Shown piece by piece: positions 6,170 to 6,700 of a stretch of 6,700 bases of DNA. The notes under the pieces were generated by a model. The model was not told the origin of the DNA and searched no databases. It was given only the letters and a program-made list of their open reading frames with translations. A program made the position numbers and the translations under genes. The stretch is from assembly GCA_018663815.1 (NCBI GenBank), contig JABJPQ010000251.1, positions 1 through 6,700 on the forward strand, read 5' to 3'. The stretch is from Halobacteriovoraceae bacterium. GTDB lineage: Bacteria; Bdellovibrionota; Bacteriovoracia; Bacteriovoracales; Bacteriovoracaceae. The first letter of the stretch is position 1. Each line of letters begins with the position of its first letter.

Positions 6170-6700
6170 AAAATCGAAGTAAACGGCACACCTGATAACC
6201 AAAATCAAACTCTCCTTTGGCCATTGCAAAGTTAACTGCACTTGAGTCATGATGATGATTATTTTGATAGCCTTCTCCAAAAATACACAGAGCGACGATA
6301 GGATTATTACAAGATTGATCATCTGTTTCAAAATTGCGGTATCCACCAAAGCGGTTTCCGATGTGACCAAAGTAATTAACAAAAATACCTTGGATCGGAT
6401 GACCTAATAAGCCAGCGGCGAGGGCCAAAGGATAAATCAATGAACCAGTTTGGATATAAATTAAAACGTAGAGTAAGATATGAAGTCCATAGACAATAAT
6501 ATTTCCTAAGCTATAGGGTAAAAAAGGAATATTAGGGAGCTTCATCAGTGGGTGTAGGGAGATATTTAGATCTTTTATGTAGCTTAGATAAGAAGAATTA
6601 TCCATTCTAAACTCATGATTTAAAAGTGCGTAGTACTTGAGATGCGCGCTATTCATTTTAAATAGACTTGGACAGTTGACAGGACTATGAGGATCATTTT
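6150..6700 (-). CDS. Second DesC-like fatty acid desaturase with QxxHH third box, N-terminus outside window
   Basis: This is the C-terminal 182 residues of a membrane di-iron desaturase read leftward. The frame stays open past the Met codon at 6654-6656 to the window edge and reads NDPHSP just inside it, a family signature that normally follows the second His box. The true start is therefore beyond base 6700, and about 100 residues with boxes 1 and 2 are missing. Visible are a hydrophobic pair, then VNYFGH (the NxxxH box, Asn kept), GYRNFETDDQSCNN, and GEGYQNNHH. The third box is QNNHH, with Gln (codon 6264-6266) where the in-operon desaturase has His, and a third His follows. QxxHH is known from front-end (delta-5/delta-6) desaturases. 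The protein ends FFKLAHF. It faces the operon convergently and has its own unseen promoter to the right, so shared regulation is not shown. Confidence 0.9.
   Translation of the reverse strand, partial: NDPHSPVNCPSLFKMNSAHLKYYALLNHEFRMDNSSYLSYIKDLNISLHPLMKLPNIPFLPYSLGNIIVYGLHILLYVLIYIQTGSLIYPLALAAGLLGHPIQGIFVNYFGHIGNRFGGYRNFETDDQSCNNPIVALCIFGEGYQNNHHHDSSAVNFAMAKGEFDFGYQVCRLLRFFKLAHF

Noticed and set aside
6654..6656. Met codon on the minus strand as start of the second desaturase
   Set aside because: The frame continues upstream to the window edge and encodes the family signature DPHSP there, so this Met is internal.

Overview
The window is AT-rich (roughly one third G+C by eye), tightly packed coding DNA. 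It looks bacterial and most likely Gram-negative: it has an RND-superfamily exporter, a left-handed beta-helix (hexapeptide) protein and two membrane fatty-acid desaturases of the stearoyl-CoA desaturase/DesC type. The low G+C and gene mix would fit a Bacteriovorax/Bdellovibrio-like lineage, but that is a guess and no gene here proves it.

Layout. Six genes run rightward with almost no space between them. They are (1) the end of a FabG-like short-chain dehydrogenase/reductase whose start lies left of the window; (2) a dedicated acyl carrier protein with an unusual C-terminal extension; (3) a 383-residue protein with a C-terminal hexapeptide beta-helix; (4) a 707-residue, 12-helix MMPL/RND-type exporter; (5) a complete DesC-like desaturase; (6) a saccharopine-dehydrogenase-like reductase of the trans-acting enoyl reductase type. 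Genes 1 and 2 are 13 bases apart, and every later junction overlaps (4, 1, 8 and 11 bases). The set therefore reads as one transcript with translational coupling. A second desaturase lies on the minus strand. It is convergent with gene 6, overlaps it by 20 bases, and runs off the right edge. There is no non-coding stretch longer than 13 bases, and no RNA gene, mobile element, CRISPR array, convincing promoter or terminator was seen.

How the genes may work together (inference). An acyl chain would be carried on the dedicated ACP. The SDR would reduce a 3-keto group, the enoyl reductase-like protein would reduce a double bond, and the desaturase would introduce one. The MMPL exporter would move the finished lipid or lipid-like product across the inner membrane. 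The beta-helix protein may transfer an acyl or sugar-type group, but its role is unknown. No ketosynthase, dehydratase, AMP-ligase or thioesterase is in view, and these would be expected to the left if this is a lipid/polyketide biosynthesis and export operon. The product cannot be told from this sequence.
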